DNA of 64,000 nt from Cephalotus follicularis (lineage: Eukaryota > Streptophyta > Magnoliopsida > Oxalidales > Cephalotaceae): contig BDDD01005830.1 of the NCBI GenBank assembly GCA_001972305.1, positions 1 through 64,000 of the forward strand, in the 5' to 3' direction. The position numbers were made by a program, and so were the translations under genes. The notes under the pieces are model-generated. The model saw only the letters and a list, made by a program, of their open reading frames with translations, was not told the origin of the DNA and made no database searches. Below, piece by piece: positions 13,240-23,518 of the stretch (the first letter of the stretch is position 1; each line of letters begins with the position of its first letter).

Positions 13240-13901
13240 ATTTTTCTTATAAATTTTCTTGGAATTGGCAGAAATTCCTTGAGATGGATATCTTGTTTGA
13301 AGGACTTTCTTCAGAGACTCCTATATATGTTGTTATGGAAGGGCAGGAACCCCAGTTTTTTACTCGTTTTTTCGAATGGGATTCCTCAAAGGCAAATGTA
13401 AGTAGATAATCTTCTATTCTGAACTGGTAGCTGTCAAGCTCAGAGTAAATTATATACATATTTTTGCTAGTATGGGCTTAGAACGCAAGTGAATGGAAAG
13501 AAGCTTACATCCTGTGCTTATTTAGATGTATCATTTTTTTCTGGTCCATCGAAAGGATAAGATCTGAGATATCAAGGAAATATCCTTTGCTTCCTTTTCT
13601 AAAATTCATTCACCAGTTTAACAATTTTAACTAAGCTGCCGAGCTTTGTAGATGCATGGTAACTCATTTGAGCGGAAGCTTGCTATTCTCAAAGGAAAAA
13701 CACAGAACTTGAGTGTAAGTGATGGCTTTTGTGAAGTTCTAATTTATTCTTGTAATGTATTTTTCAGTTCTGTGTGCTACTTTTGTGTGGTCTATCCTCA
13801 TTTGGGCTGCCTATGCTTTGTTTCTTGTCATACTGCAGCACTGGATCAGTGTAATTGTTTCTTTAAAAGTGTAGCACATAAGACCAAATAGGATTACCAA
13901 A

Positions 13902-13906
13902 GTAGT
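13902..13906. other. Copia target-site duplication, left copy (GTAGT)
   Basis: GTAGT directly precedes the 5' LTR and is repeated directly after the 3' LTR at 18843-18847. A 5-bp target duplication is the usual footprint of Copia integration. Removing the element and one copy restores a continuous intron. Confidence 0.93.
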
Positions 13907-14031
13907 TGTTATCGTTAGTATTTACTTACAAGTTGGATTTAACTAAAAGGCTCACATCCATGTAATAAGCCTATATATATGGCTCTTCTCTTTAGCATAA
14001 TACAATTCACACAATTCATTATTAGTTAACA
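13907..14031 (+). repeat. Copia 5' LTR (125 bp)
   Basis: It begins tgttatcg and ends gttaaca. A tatatata promoter-like stretch lies in its second half. It matches the 3' LTR except for ct in place of tc at about 13951-13952. Confidence 0.95.
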
Positions 14032-14043
14032 TGGTATTAGAGC
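14032..14043 (+). other. Copia primer-binding site (tRNA-iMet type)
   Basis: tggtattagagc directly follows the 5' LTR. It differs by one base from the usual plant initiator-methionine tRNA primer site, tggtatcagagc. Confidence 0.85.
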
Positions 14044-14641
14044 TTAGGAGATTCTTTTAACCAAAAAAAAAACCGAAAAAAAAACAGAAACCCTAGAAAC
14101 GAAAACCTACCGCGCCGCGCGCCGTCTAACCCTAGCGTGCTTCTCCACCGTCCTCACCCTCGCGCTTCTGCACAGCTCGACGACGTCCCTCACCCTAGCG
14201 CGCTGTCAGCTCACCGATCTCGCCGCGCCGTCCTCTACGGTGTTCCAGTTCTCTGTTTCAAGCGCCGATCATCGAAACTTTTCTGGTTTGTCGCCGATCT
14301 GGGTTGGAATGGTAATGTACTTTCTGTATTGTCTCTGTTTGGCACAAATCTCCTCTGTTCAGTGCTGATGTGTCACGCCGTGAAGCTGTTCGCCACGGCC
14401 GTGCTTTGTGTATGGTGTTGTTGGGTGTTGGTTTGTCAGTGGTAATTTGGCTGCAATTGTGACAGTGCTTCTGGTTAGTGTTCTGGGTAAGGCCTGGTCT
14501 GGTCTCTATGTGTTTGTATTGTGACTGTGCTGTATGAAGTGTGTTGGTGTGGCTTCATCTAGCGTGTGTTCTGTCGTGATTGTGTGGTGTGCTAGTTCCC
14601 TGTTTTAGTGTAGTTTGTGAAGTTTGTCATTGTGAGTGAAT

Positions 14642-16006
14642 ATGATGCCTTCTCCATCCGAGAATGTCTCAGTGATTTCAAACTCTGTTAGTAACTCACA
14701 GAGTGTACTACATGGCCTAACTGGATTACATACAACATTACCTAAACTTGATGGTACCAATTATTCAACATGGTCCATGGCAGTCTATACCTACATCGAG
14801 GCTAGTAATCACTCTCAGTGGCTTGATTCGGCTCCTCCGACTGATACTACTACATTAGAGGCTTGAAAGGTCACAGATGCTAGATTGAGAACTTTGTTAT
14901 GGGGTTGATTGGCAAATTCTATAAAACATCTATTTGTTTCTTGCCCTACCTCTCGAGCTATATGGGAAAAATGTACTCTTTTGTATTTAGGCTAGAACAA
15001 TATGAGTAGGGTGTGTGATGCTTGGCTCTCTCTCTTTGGCACGAGCCAAAATGGTGCCAGTATTGTTGATTATTATGCTCGGTTTGCCTCGTTGGTTCAG
15101 CGCCTCCAGTCGTATTTTCCTCCTCCAGCCATTGTTGTTGATATGGAAAAACGAGAGGTTGATATGTTATCATTGTTATTTCTTCGTGGTCTTGATTCTG
15201 AGCATCATGCCTTTCGACAACAGCTTATCTCTGTCGGTACCCTACCCACCATTGAAGAGGTATATTCTAGGGTTAGTCTATATGCTCTGCAGAGTTCATC
15301 GTCTCTGGTTTCTGACAGTAGTGCTATGGTTGCTCGTGGAGGTCAGAGTAGTCGTGGTCGTGGTAATACTCGTGGTCGTTGGGATTTTGATAGTAGAGGT
15401 CGTAGCAGTGGTGTCCCTCGAGGAGGTAGTATTGGTAGTTCTCGGGCAACCAAATCTGGTCGTTTTTGTACCCACTGTCAGCGTGATGGTCATACGGTGG
15501 ACTATTGCTATGACCTTCACCCTGAGTTACGAGGTTTGCAGGCATCTCTTGAAGCCTCTAGTGAGTCCCCTACTACTCCAGATCCTTCTTCTGGAATGAT
15601 GACCTTACAGTTGACCCGTGCTGAGTATGATGCGATGATTCGGTCTCAAACTCTTGGTGATTATACTCCTGCTACTACTTTTGCACAACACAATAAGCCT
15701 AATTCTGCTTGTCTCTTATATGGTTCTTCTCGCCCTTGGATCATTGATTCTGGGGCTACCCATCATATGACTGGCGATCCAAACCTCCTTTCCACCATCT
15801 CTTCAGGTTCTTCTACCTCTGTTACCTTGGTGGATGGTTCTAAGTCCAAGGTTGCTGGTACAAGTTTTGTATCCTTGAGTTCATCTTTGTCCTTACCGTC
15901 TGTTTATCATGTTCCAAATTTTCCTTGTAGTTTGTTATTTGTTAGCCACCTCACCCGTGATCTTGACTGTACTGTCTTATTTTCATCCACTTCGTGTGTT
16001 TTTTAG
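14642..16006 (+). pseudogene. Copia gag-protease region, with stops
   Basis: One frame runs from the ATG at 14642 to a TAG at 16004-16006 with in-frame stops at about 14864, 14906 and 14996. The N-terminal part has the KLDGTNYSTWS motif of Copia gag. A CX2CX4HX4C zinc knuckle (CTHCQRDGHTVDYC) is encoded near 15469-15510. An aspartic protease active-site segment, IIDSGATHHMTG, follows at about 15739-15774. The same frame continues past the TAG into the integrase N-terminus. It would encode the capsid and the maturation protease of the retroelement but is disabled. Confidence 0.9.
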
Positions 16007-18776
16007 GATCGGAGGACTGGACACCGGATCGGTGGTGGGCGTGAGTCTGGGGGTCTCTACTTACTGGATCCAGATATTATTGCCGTTGTTTCCAATAATG
16101 TCCTGTACGATCTTCACTGCCGTCTTGGTCATCCATCAACTCCCGAGGTGTGAGTCGTCGGTCTCAACCGTTTGAGTTAGTTCACTCGGACGTCTGGGGT
16201 CCTAGTCGTGAGTCTTTATTTGGTTTTAAATATTTTGTAACATTTATTGACGACTATAGTCGTACAACGTGGTTATATTTAATAAAAGATCGTACTGAGG
16301 TTTTTTATTGTTTTTGTAATTTTTATCATGAAGTTCTTACTCAATATGGTGTATCTGTGAAATGTTTGCGTACTGATAATGCTCGTGAATACTTTTTCGT
16401 TACTTAGTTTATCCCTTTTCTTGAGACCCATGGCATTCTACATCAGAGTTCATCTGTTCACACTCCCCAACAAAATGGGGTTGCTGAGTGAAAAAATCGT
16501 CACTTATTATATGTTGCTCGTTGTCTACTTCTCCACACAAATATGCCTAAAACCTTCTGGAGCTATGCCCTTCTCACTTCTTCTCATCTCATTAATTGTC
16601 TTCCATCTTCTGTGTTGCGGGGGGTATTCCTTATGCTCTTCTTCATCCTGATCGTCCTCTATGGACTGTTCGTCCTCGCATCTTTGGTTGTGTTTGCTTT
16701 GTACATTCATTGGATCCCGGGTTGGACAAATTGTCTTCTCGTGCTGAAAAATGTGTGTTTGTTGGCTATTCCCGCACTCAAAAGGGATATGTTTGTTATA
16801 ATCTATGTCGACGTCGAGTATATGTTTCTGCTGATGTGACATTATTTGAGAATCAGACTTATTACAATAATGCTTCTCAGCCAGAACCTTCAACAGCTGA
16901 TTCTTTACTAGTACCGATTCCTCAGCCCGAACCGCTACCCTTGCAGGTATACTCTCGACGCCCACGATCCGTCCCACCACCATTGGCGATCGTCCTTGAT
17001 CCACCTGCTCCTGTGTCTACTGAGTCACCCATTGCACATCGTACTCGTTCCCATACAGGTTCCCGGTACCCTCTTTCTCACTTTGTCTCTTATACACATC
17101 TCTCTCCTGATATGATTGCCTTTGTCTCTTCTCTGGCTTCTGTGTTTGTGCCTCGTAGTGTGCAGGAAGCACTCACTCATTCTGGGTGGACCCAAGCTAT
17201 GGAGGAAGAGATGAATGCTTTGCATGATAATCAGACTTGGGATCTTGTTACTTTACCCCCCGGTAAACAATTGGCTGGGTGTCGTTGGGTGTTTACTGTC
17301 AAGCATCACCCAGATGGTACAATAGCACGTTTAAAGGCTCGTCTTGTTGCAAAGGGTTATACCCAGACTTATGCCATTGATTATGATGAGACCTTTTCTC
17401 CAGTGGCTAAGATTCCATCCGTTTGTATTATGATTTCTTTGGCTGCTCGTTTCAGCTGGACATTGCATCAGTTGGATGTCAAGAATGCCTTCCTTCATGG
17501 CGATCTTAAAGAAGAGGTTTACATGGAGCAACCTCCCGGGTTTGTTGCTCAGGTGGAGAAGGTTTGCCAACTTCGGAAGGCTCTTTATGGTTTGAAACAA
17601 TCTCCCCGTGCTTGGTTTGGCAAATTTAGTGATGCTGTGATTGGTTTTGGTATGCGACGATGCAATGTTGACCACTCTGTGTTTAGTATGACCTCTTCAG
17701 TTGGGTGTGTAATTCTTCTTGTTTATGTTGATGATATTATTATTGCTGGAAGTGATGATAGAGGTATACAACGACTCAAGCAGTTTTTACAACAAAAAAT
17801 TAATACTAAATACTTGAGTTGTCTCCGTTACTTTCTAGGTATTGAAGTTTCATATTCGGAGGTTGGTATTGCTCTGTGTCAAAGGAAATACGCTCTTGAT
17901 ATCTTGAGTGATGCAAGTCTGAGTGATTGTAAGCCTAGTGATAGTCCGATGGATCCTCTTGTAAAGCTGGATAATGAGAAAGGTGAGCTTCTTCATGATC
18001 TTGAGAAATATCGACGTTTAGTGGGCAAATTGAACTACCTCACTATTACTCGACCAGATATTTCATTCGCTGTGAATGCAGTAAGTCAATTTATGAGTGC
18101 TCCTCGTACTACTCATTGGCAGGCAGTCCTTCATATTGTTCGATATTTGAAAGGTGCTCCTGGTCGAGGACTAATATTTCGTGATAGAGGGCATCTTCAT
18201 ATTGCTGGTTATTCAGATCCTGATTGTTTGGAGGTGACAGGTTATTCATATGCAGATTGGGCTGGATGTCTGGTTGATCGTTGGTCTACTTCAGGGTATT
18301 GTGTTTTTCTTGGTGGAAACCTTGTGTCCTGGAAAAGCAAGAAACAATCTGTTGTTCCTCGCTCTAGTGCAGAGGCTGAGTATCGTGCCATGGCTAATGT
18401 GACTGGAGAATTACAATGGATTCATATGTTGACTGAGATTGGATTTTCTGTGACTAGGCTATCTACGCTTCATTGTGATAACAAATCTGCGATGCATATT
18501 GCTAGTAATTCAGTGTTTCATGAACGAACAAAGCACATTGAAGTGGATTGTCATTTTGTTCATGAAAAAGTTAACTGCGGGGAACTTAAATTAGTCCATA
18601 CCCGTTCAGAAGAACAACTAGCAGACATCTTCACCAAGCCTCTCCGTAGTGGTCGAGTGTCTTATATTTGTCATCAGTTAGGACTATATGATATGTATGC
18701 CCCAACTTTAGGGGGGGTGTTATCGTTAGTATTTACTTACAAGTTGGATTTAACTAAAAGGTCCACATCCATGTAA
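16007..18776 (+). pseudogene. Copia integrase-RT-RNase H region, degenerate
   Basis: The GAG-pre-integrase part runs to about 16146 (HCRLGHPSTPE) and then hits a stop. The text jumps to the integrase core (HSDVWGPS, DDYSRTTW, RTDNARE), omitting the segment that normally carries the CX2C zinc pair. Further stops fall at about 16406 and directly after the third catalytic Glu at about 16488. From 16596 a long open frame carries the end of integrase, reverse transcriptase (NAFLHGDL; the YVDD catalytic motif at 17723-17734) and RNase H (SSAEAEYRAM). It runs on into the 3' LTR. RT and RNase H look intact; the polyprotein as a whole does not. Confidence 0.9.
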
Positions 18777-18842
18777 TAAGCCTATATATATGGCTCTTCT
18801 CTTTAGCATAATACAATTCACACAATTCATTATTAGTTAACA
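18718..18842 (+). repeat. Copia 3' LTR (125 bp)
   Basis: It begins tgttatcg right after a tttaggggggg polypurine tract and ends gttaaca. It is followed by the GTAGT target copy at 18843-18847. It is identical to the 5' LTR apart from a two-base tc/ct difference. Confidence 0.95.
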
Positions 18843-18847
18843 GTAGT
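18843..18847. other. Copia target-site duplication, right copy (GTAGT)
   Basis: This is an exact repeat of 13902-13906 and marks the right edge of the insertion. Confidence 0.93.
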
Positions 18848-20530
18848 CAAAGAATGTCACTTTTGATGCAATTTTTTCCATGTCTCTAATGACAGGTGCA
18901 TTGAATTTTTGTCTTAGAAAATTCTCTGAAACGGAACATACAATCTGACATTGTCAGCTGACACCTGAGACGTATCCATGACATGATTTCTTTGTTCTAT
19001 GCATAATTCCAATTATCATACTGCATGGATCAATGAACTTTTGGTGTTAGATAAAGCCTGTTTTTGTTCCTTTGTATTGCCAAGAATTAGAGCTATTAAA
19101 CCTATAAACATTAAACTCACAAATGACTGTACCAAGTTTTGTTTAGGCCAAATAAAATTCAGCTTCAGTGCTGTAATGCAAAAGTTCTTTTTAGCTAAGG
19201 GTAATGGAGTCAAATTTTCATGATCTTAAGTTAGAACGAGAATACCTTTGATGGTACCTATGTTCTGGTAATATTTTGGGCTATAAAGTTGGCTATGCAT
19301 GTAGCATCTGGTAAAAAAATTATCTTCATAATTGATTTCACTTATATGGCTCTGGGATATCTTTCACCTTCATAACTCTAGATTGATTTTATTTATGGTT
19401 TGGTTAATATATCATTCAGGTGCCTGTAAGAAACTCACGGAAAGCACACTCCATGGGAAGTACTCCAGATAGTCTGAGAAGCAAGTCAGTAAGTTCCAAT
19501 GGTCGAGGAAGTAGTCTTTCTCCTACACCAAATTCAGGCTTTAACCTTAGGTCTTTTAACCACCACCTCTTATCTAGCCCTACTCCTATCGTCAAGAAAC
19601 TCTTCTCTGGATCTTCTCCTAATCATGGTAGTACTGGTAATGATGAATCCTTTAATTGTGAATGAAGTAATACAATACCGTAAACATTTATTTTCAAGTC
19701 ATGTTAATTTTTTTAATTGGACCTTGCATTCTTTTCTAAGTTATGGTGTTATAATAGTGCATAAGCTATCTTAGACTCTGAAAAACAATGGCGAATAAAA
19801 GCAGCATTTGCACCGAGGGAGGTTATATGTCATGGTGTAATGATCCCAATTAGGGGATAAGCAATTTGATGAATTGCATTCTCTCTAACTGAATATGGAT
19901 ACTACAATGAATGACACCTACAAAGCAGTCTTCAAAAACCTGACACGAGTGAACTTATCAGGTCGTTAGAGTTTGAGCCTCATGATACTGCTGAATGTTT
20001 GTTAGTTGAATAGTGAGCAAAATGAATGGCTTCCTATCTAGACTATAGTCACTTGTACTGTTTGGGATTGAAGCTTAGATTTAGTTAGTTTGTATTCCCT
20101 TTTAGAACTAATTGAATTTGTTCTTCATGAAGTCCTTTACAAGTATATGATCATGTTTGCAGGTTCTCCAAGCACACAGCAAAGCGCCCCTTCTGAGAGT
20201 GCTAATGTCATTCAGCGGAATGGTAGTGAAGCCGGTGTAAACTCATTAATATATCCATATGAACGTTTAACAGTGCTTTCGACAGATCCAGTGAAGGGAA
20301 TAGATGTGACTAAAAGAGAGGTAGTCTCTGTGTTCTCTTTTATGAACCTTTATAAACTATCTGCTAGTTCTTATTTTCTGGGAACTGATGCGGTCTGCAC
20401 TTTTGGGCACCTGCAGACATATTTATCCCAGGAAGAGTTCGAAGATAAATTTGGAATGACAAAAAGTGCCTTCAACGGGCTTCCGAAATGGAAGCAGAAC
20501 AAGCTTAAGATGTCGATTGACCTGTTTTAA

Positions 20531-21999
20531 AAGCTGAATGTCAAAACCTGTTTCGCAATAACTTGGAGAACAAGGATGATTATTTGACTCATTTTCATAT
20601 AGATTGTTCCGTACTGCTAAGGAGCGAGGAATACACGCAGTGGCAGGGACAGGGATTCCAGTCAACATTGCATCATTAATTGTATTTTGATATATAAATA
20701 ATGTTTTCAAACCCGGCCAGTCAGGCAACCGTGCAAAAATGTGTAATTTTTTTTTGAAATTTTATAAGTAATAGGATTGGACTCTTACTACTTATTAAAA
20801 AATGTTTATGTTGTTTGATTTCTAAATAATTTAGAATAATATTGTAAAATTTATGAAATATTTTATTAATGTTATTTAATGTTATGTATTAATATTATGA
20901 ATTGTATATAATATATACAATAAAATATATATTAAATTAGATTTGTAATTTAATTTTAGTTGGATCCCGGTTCTCAATCTCTAACTTTAAAGATTTATCA
21001 TTCGATCTCCATTAGAATTTTAAAATATTGTATATAAGCAAAGATATGTATGGTCAGTTTGCGCATGCGTGGCTGCGGCTTCCAAAATTGACCGTTTCAT
21101 TTATTAACTAAACGTTACAACACACGGCCTTTGCTTTTTCTAGAATTAGAATGTGGGGTACAGCTTAACAGAAAGTCAAAAGGTTTTATAATACTTTAAC
21201 GCTTTTGTTGACTATAACCTCTCCATCTCACCTAAAGAAATAATTTTCGTTTCTCTTATTGTCACCCCTATAATTTATGGAAATGTAAAGGCTTACTAGA
21301 TTATGTCACTATCTAGTTATTAAAAAAATAAAAATAGTGATCTTAAAAAACTGAGGACCTCTTATTATGGTACTATTATATAAGGTTTGTTGTAGTTGCA
21401 TTGGTCATCAACCTTATATGTTTTTTTCTTCTTGTCTTTAACTACTACTTTTATTTGGTTTCGTTGTCTTTTAAAAAAAAAAATCAAATTATTCCTTTTC
21501 ACAGATTCAGATCAAAACTTGAAATTATTAAGGTTGATTATTCAATCACCAAAAAAAAAAAAAACCATTTCGTCTCTGACACTACTCGACAAAGTGTTAT
21601 CTTAATTGAGTGTAAAGGCTACCAAATGCTTTTGTGGACATTAAAGAGATTGCGTAGCGTTTTCGTCAAGAGGTGAGCCATTGAGGTTGCTTAATATGAA
21701 GATGTCCAAAACCCTTGCAGCAAATGAATGATTATCCATCAACTAAGCACCTAAATTATCAAATTTTGTTTTTTCAATCATATTCCGATATTAACATAGG
21801 GATTTTTTATTAACTTAAAATAAACTAAAGCTTAATTGAAGTATGTTGATACAGAAAATTTCTCTTCAACAATATTCTACGTAGAGGGTTTTGATTTGTT
21901 TAAGGAAATGCTTAAATATGTCCGAGAAATGTGCTTTGGTTAACTATCCCTGCACAAATAGAGCAAAGAGGGTTGAAAGTCCAGGAAGTTGTTCTCCTG
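20531..21999. other. Gene-free AT-rich DNA downstream of villin
   Basis: This stretch holds the 3' flank of villin followed by AT-rich DNA with A- and T-runs. The short open frames here have no recognisable domain and no gene-like codon pattern. Nothing else can be supported. Confidence 0.6.
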
Positions 22000-22660
22000 G
22001 GGACACTCCGATGCTCAAGTTAGAGGTTGCACAGAGAATTTAGGGTTCCTTATAGTGTAAAAATGACTGACCTTTGTATTGACTGTGAAACTGGTATTTA
22101 TAGTTGTTGATTCATAACTGTCTAGGCGTGTTAATCGGAGGTGATAGGTGTCCCCTAGGGAAATGTCGAGAATCTCTGTCGTTTCCCTTGATCTCTGCTA
22201 GATTTGTTGGTACTTTCCTTGTAGGAAGTTTATCATATCTTATCCTCCCATATTTGAGAGAATAAATCCCCAGAATGTAGGCTGATTGTATGACGTTATC
22301 CTGCGAAGGACGAGGAAAAAGAGGTTATCTAGTCTCTTGTCCGCTTCAAGGTCTTCAACGTCAAGAGCTTCTTCAAGGGTTTACGTCTGGGACCCTAGGT
22401 CCTCTGCAACACCTTCCGAAGAAGAAGTCTTCTATGATGCAGTTGAGGAGGAGGTCCTCAGCCCTGATGCCGAGGAGGTCATCATCTGCTACGCAAACAA
22501 AGAGGAGTTCCTCGGCGCTTATTCCGAGGAGGATGTCCTCACCTGCTTCTGTGGCGGGAGTTAAAGAGCTTCCTCTGACTCACACTCATATAAATTTTGA
22601 CCCCCCTGGACACTTAGCGACGTCTGCAGGGGACACATGTCGTTCTTGGTATAGGTAGAT
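22000..22660. mobile_element. Probable retroelement remnant with minisatellite
   Basis: This is a locally GC-richer block. The text around 21990-22260 (cactccgatgctcaagtt, later tcctcccatatttgagaga) resembles plant LTR-retrotransposon LTR sequence. At about 22420-22560 a ~27-bp unit built on gaggaggtcctc repeats four to five times, and it stays open in two frames (RRxSSAL-like in one). No coding domain of a transposon is recognisable, so the class is uncertain. Confidence 0.35.
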
Positions 22661-23518
22661 TTTTTCCCACATCAAAGTATTGACATCATCGTATGTAAAA
22701 AAGTAACTGAAATAAGTGAGATTTTAGGTTAATTTTTGTTTATAATGTCACTTTGTTTGTAACAATTATTTTTTTTATCGTAATCTTACTTATACAATTT
22801 TTTTGTACCTATTTTGTTTACTTAGTCAAGTATCACTTACTAGGCTAAGTGTAAACTAGGGAAAGGAAATGAAAATTATGTTTGATTAAGTTTTTGGAAA
22901 TAGGTTTAGCGTTCAAGATTCCTATCATCCAATATTTAGAAGTTCGTAAAGACCTACCATTTCTTTGAGTCAGAATGAGTTCTTGAAACTTCGGAACATT
23001 GACTTCCGTTAACAACAGATTATTAAGGATTACTTGAAAATTCATTGATAGTGACTTTGCCAGGTTCTAAGAGAGTGCTCTTCTGTTTTTTGTTGATCGA
23101 GTCGCTCCCCCTCATTCCACTCGTCTAGCTCTCTTCATGAACCTGTACTATCGATGCCAAAAAGATCTCCCTAGAATAAATCCCCACCCCTCTTATTTAT
23201 TTATTTATTTATTCTTGAGCATTCATTTCTTCTCGTATCATCCTCTAAGCCAAAAAAAACAATGTTTAGTCAACAATAATTAATAACAGTAAAGAACTAA
23301 AGATGGTACGTTGATTATGAAACATGTCCGATTTGAACGGGTGTTTATGAAGAAAAATTGTTTTATATTTTCATGTAATACCTTAACTATATGATATCTT
23401 AATCTAGCCTACGTATATAATATCAGAGTTAGATTATTAGATATTTTAATAAATTGAGTTTGAAAAAGTTTTTTATATTGTTATCCAAATACAACTGTTT
23501 GAAAAAAAATCCATTACT
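22661..23518. other. Gene-free AT-rich DNA
   Basis: No gene is recognisable. A (TTTA)n microsatellite lies at 23193-23213. The rest is AT-rich intergenic sequence. Confidence 0.6.

Larger units (their letters stand above)
13907..18842 (+). mobile_element. Copia (Ty1-type) LTR retrotransposon in villin intron 19
   Basis: This is a structurally complete 4,936-bp element in the sense orientation relative to villin. It has 125-bp LTRs starting TG and ending CA, a primer-binding site after the 5' LTR, a polypurine G-run before the 3' LTR, and 5-bp target duplications. Coding order is gag, zinc knuckle, protease, integrase, reverse transcriptase, RNase H, which is the Copia order. The coding region is broken by several stops, a frame change and a missing integrase segment, so it cannot make its own proteins. 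The two LTRs differ at only two adjacent bases, pointing to a fairly recent insertion. Confidence 0.95.
5091..20530 (+). pseudogene. VLN1: Villin (VLN1-type) actin-bundling protein gene, frame interrupted
   Basis: Coding exons: 5091-5149, 5572-5671, 5897-5965, 6264-6500, 6815-6992, 7066-7199, 7568-7733, 7905-8055, 8150-8235, 8327-8482, 8639-8707, 10065-10133, 10270-10407, 11131-11259, 11483-11630, 11776-11786 (an 11-nt micro-exon), 12321-12461, 13272-13397, 13652-13714, 19420-19636, 20163-20320, 20417-20530. All introns are GT-AG with matching phases. The product would be about 905 aa: six gelsolin repeats, a Ser-rich linker and a C-terminal headpiece ending LPKWKQNKLKMSIDLF. Villins bind and bundle actin filaments in the cytoplasm. 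The start is the ATG at 5091, just before the AKDIDSA stretch; the upstream in-frame ATG at 5031 lies before a likely leader-intron acceptor. Two lesions are visible. An extra A near 7139-7142 shifts the frame, reaching TGA at 7173, and a TGA at 11158-11160 replaces a sense codon in exon 14. Intron 19 carries a Copia element. The gene is either a recent pseudogene or the sequence contains errors; the identity is firm. Confidence 0.9.

Noticed and set aside
15015-15599. Overlapping 194-codon frame within the Copia gag region
   Set aside because: It is a shadow of the gag frame; the zinc knuckle and protease motifs lie in the other frame.
16525-17004. 159-codon minus-strand frame in the Copia element
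   Set aside because: It lies opposite the integrase/RT coding strand and has no recognisable domain.
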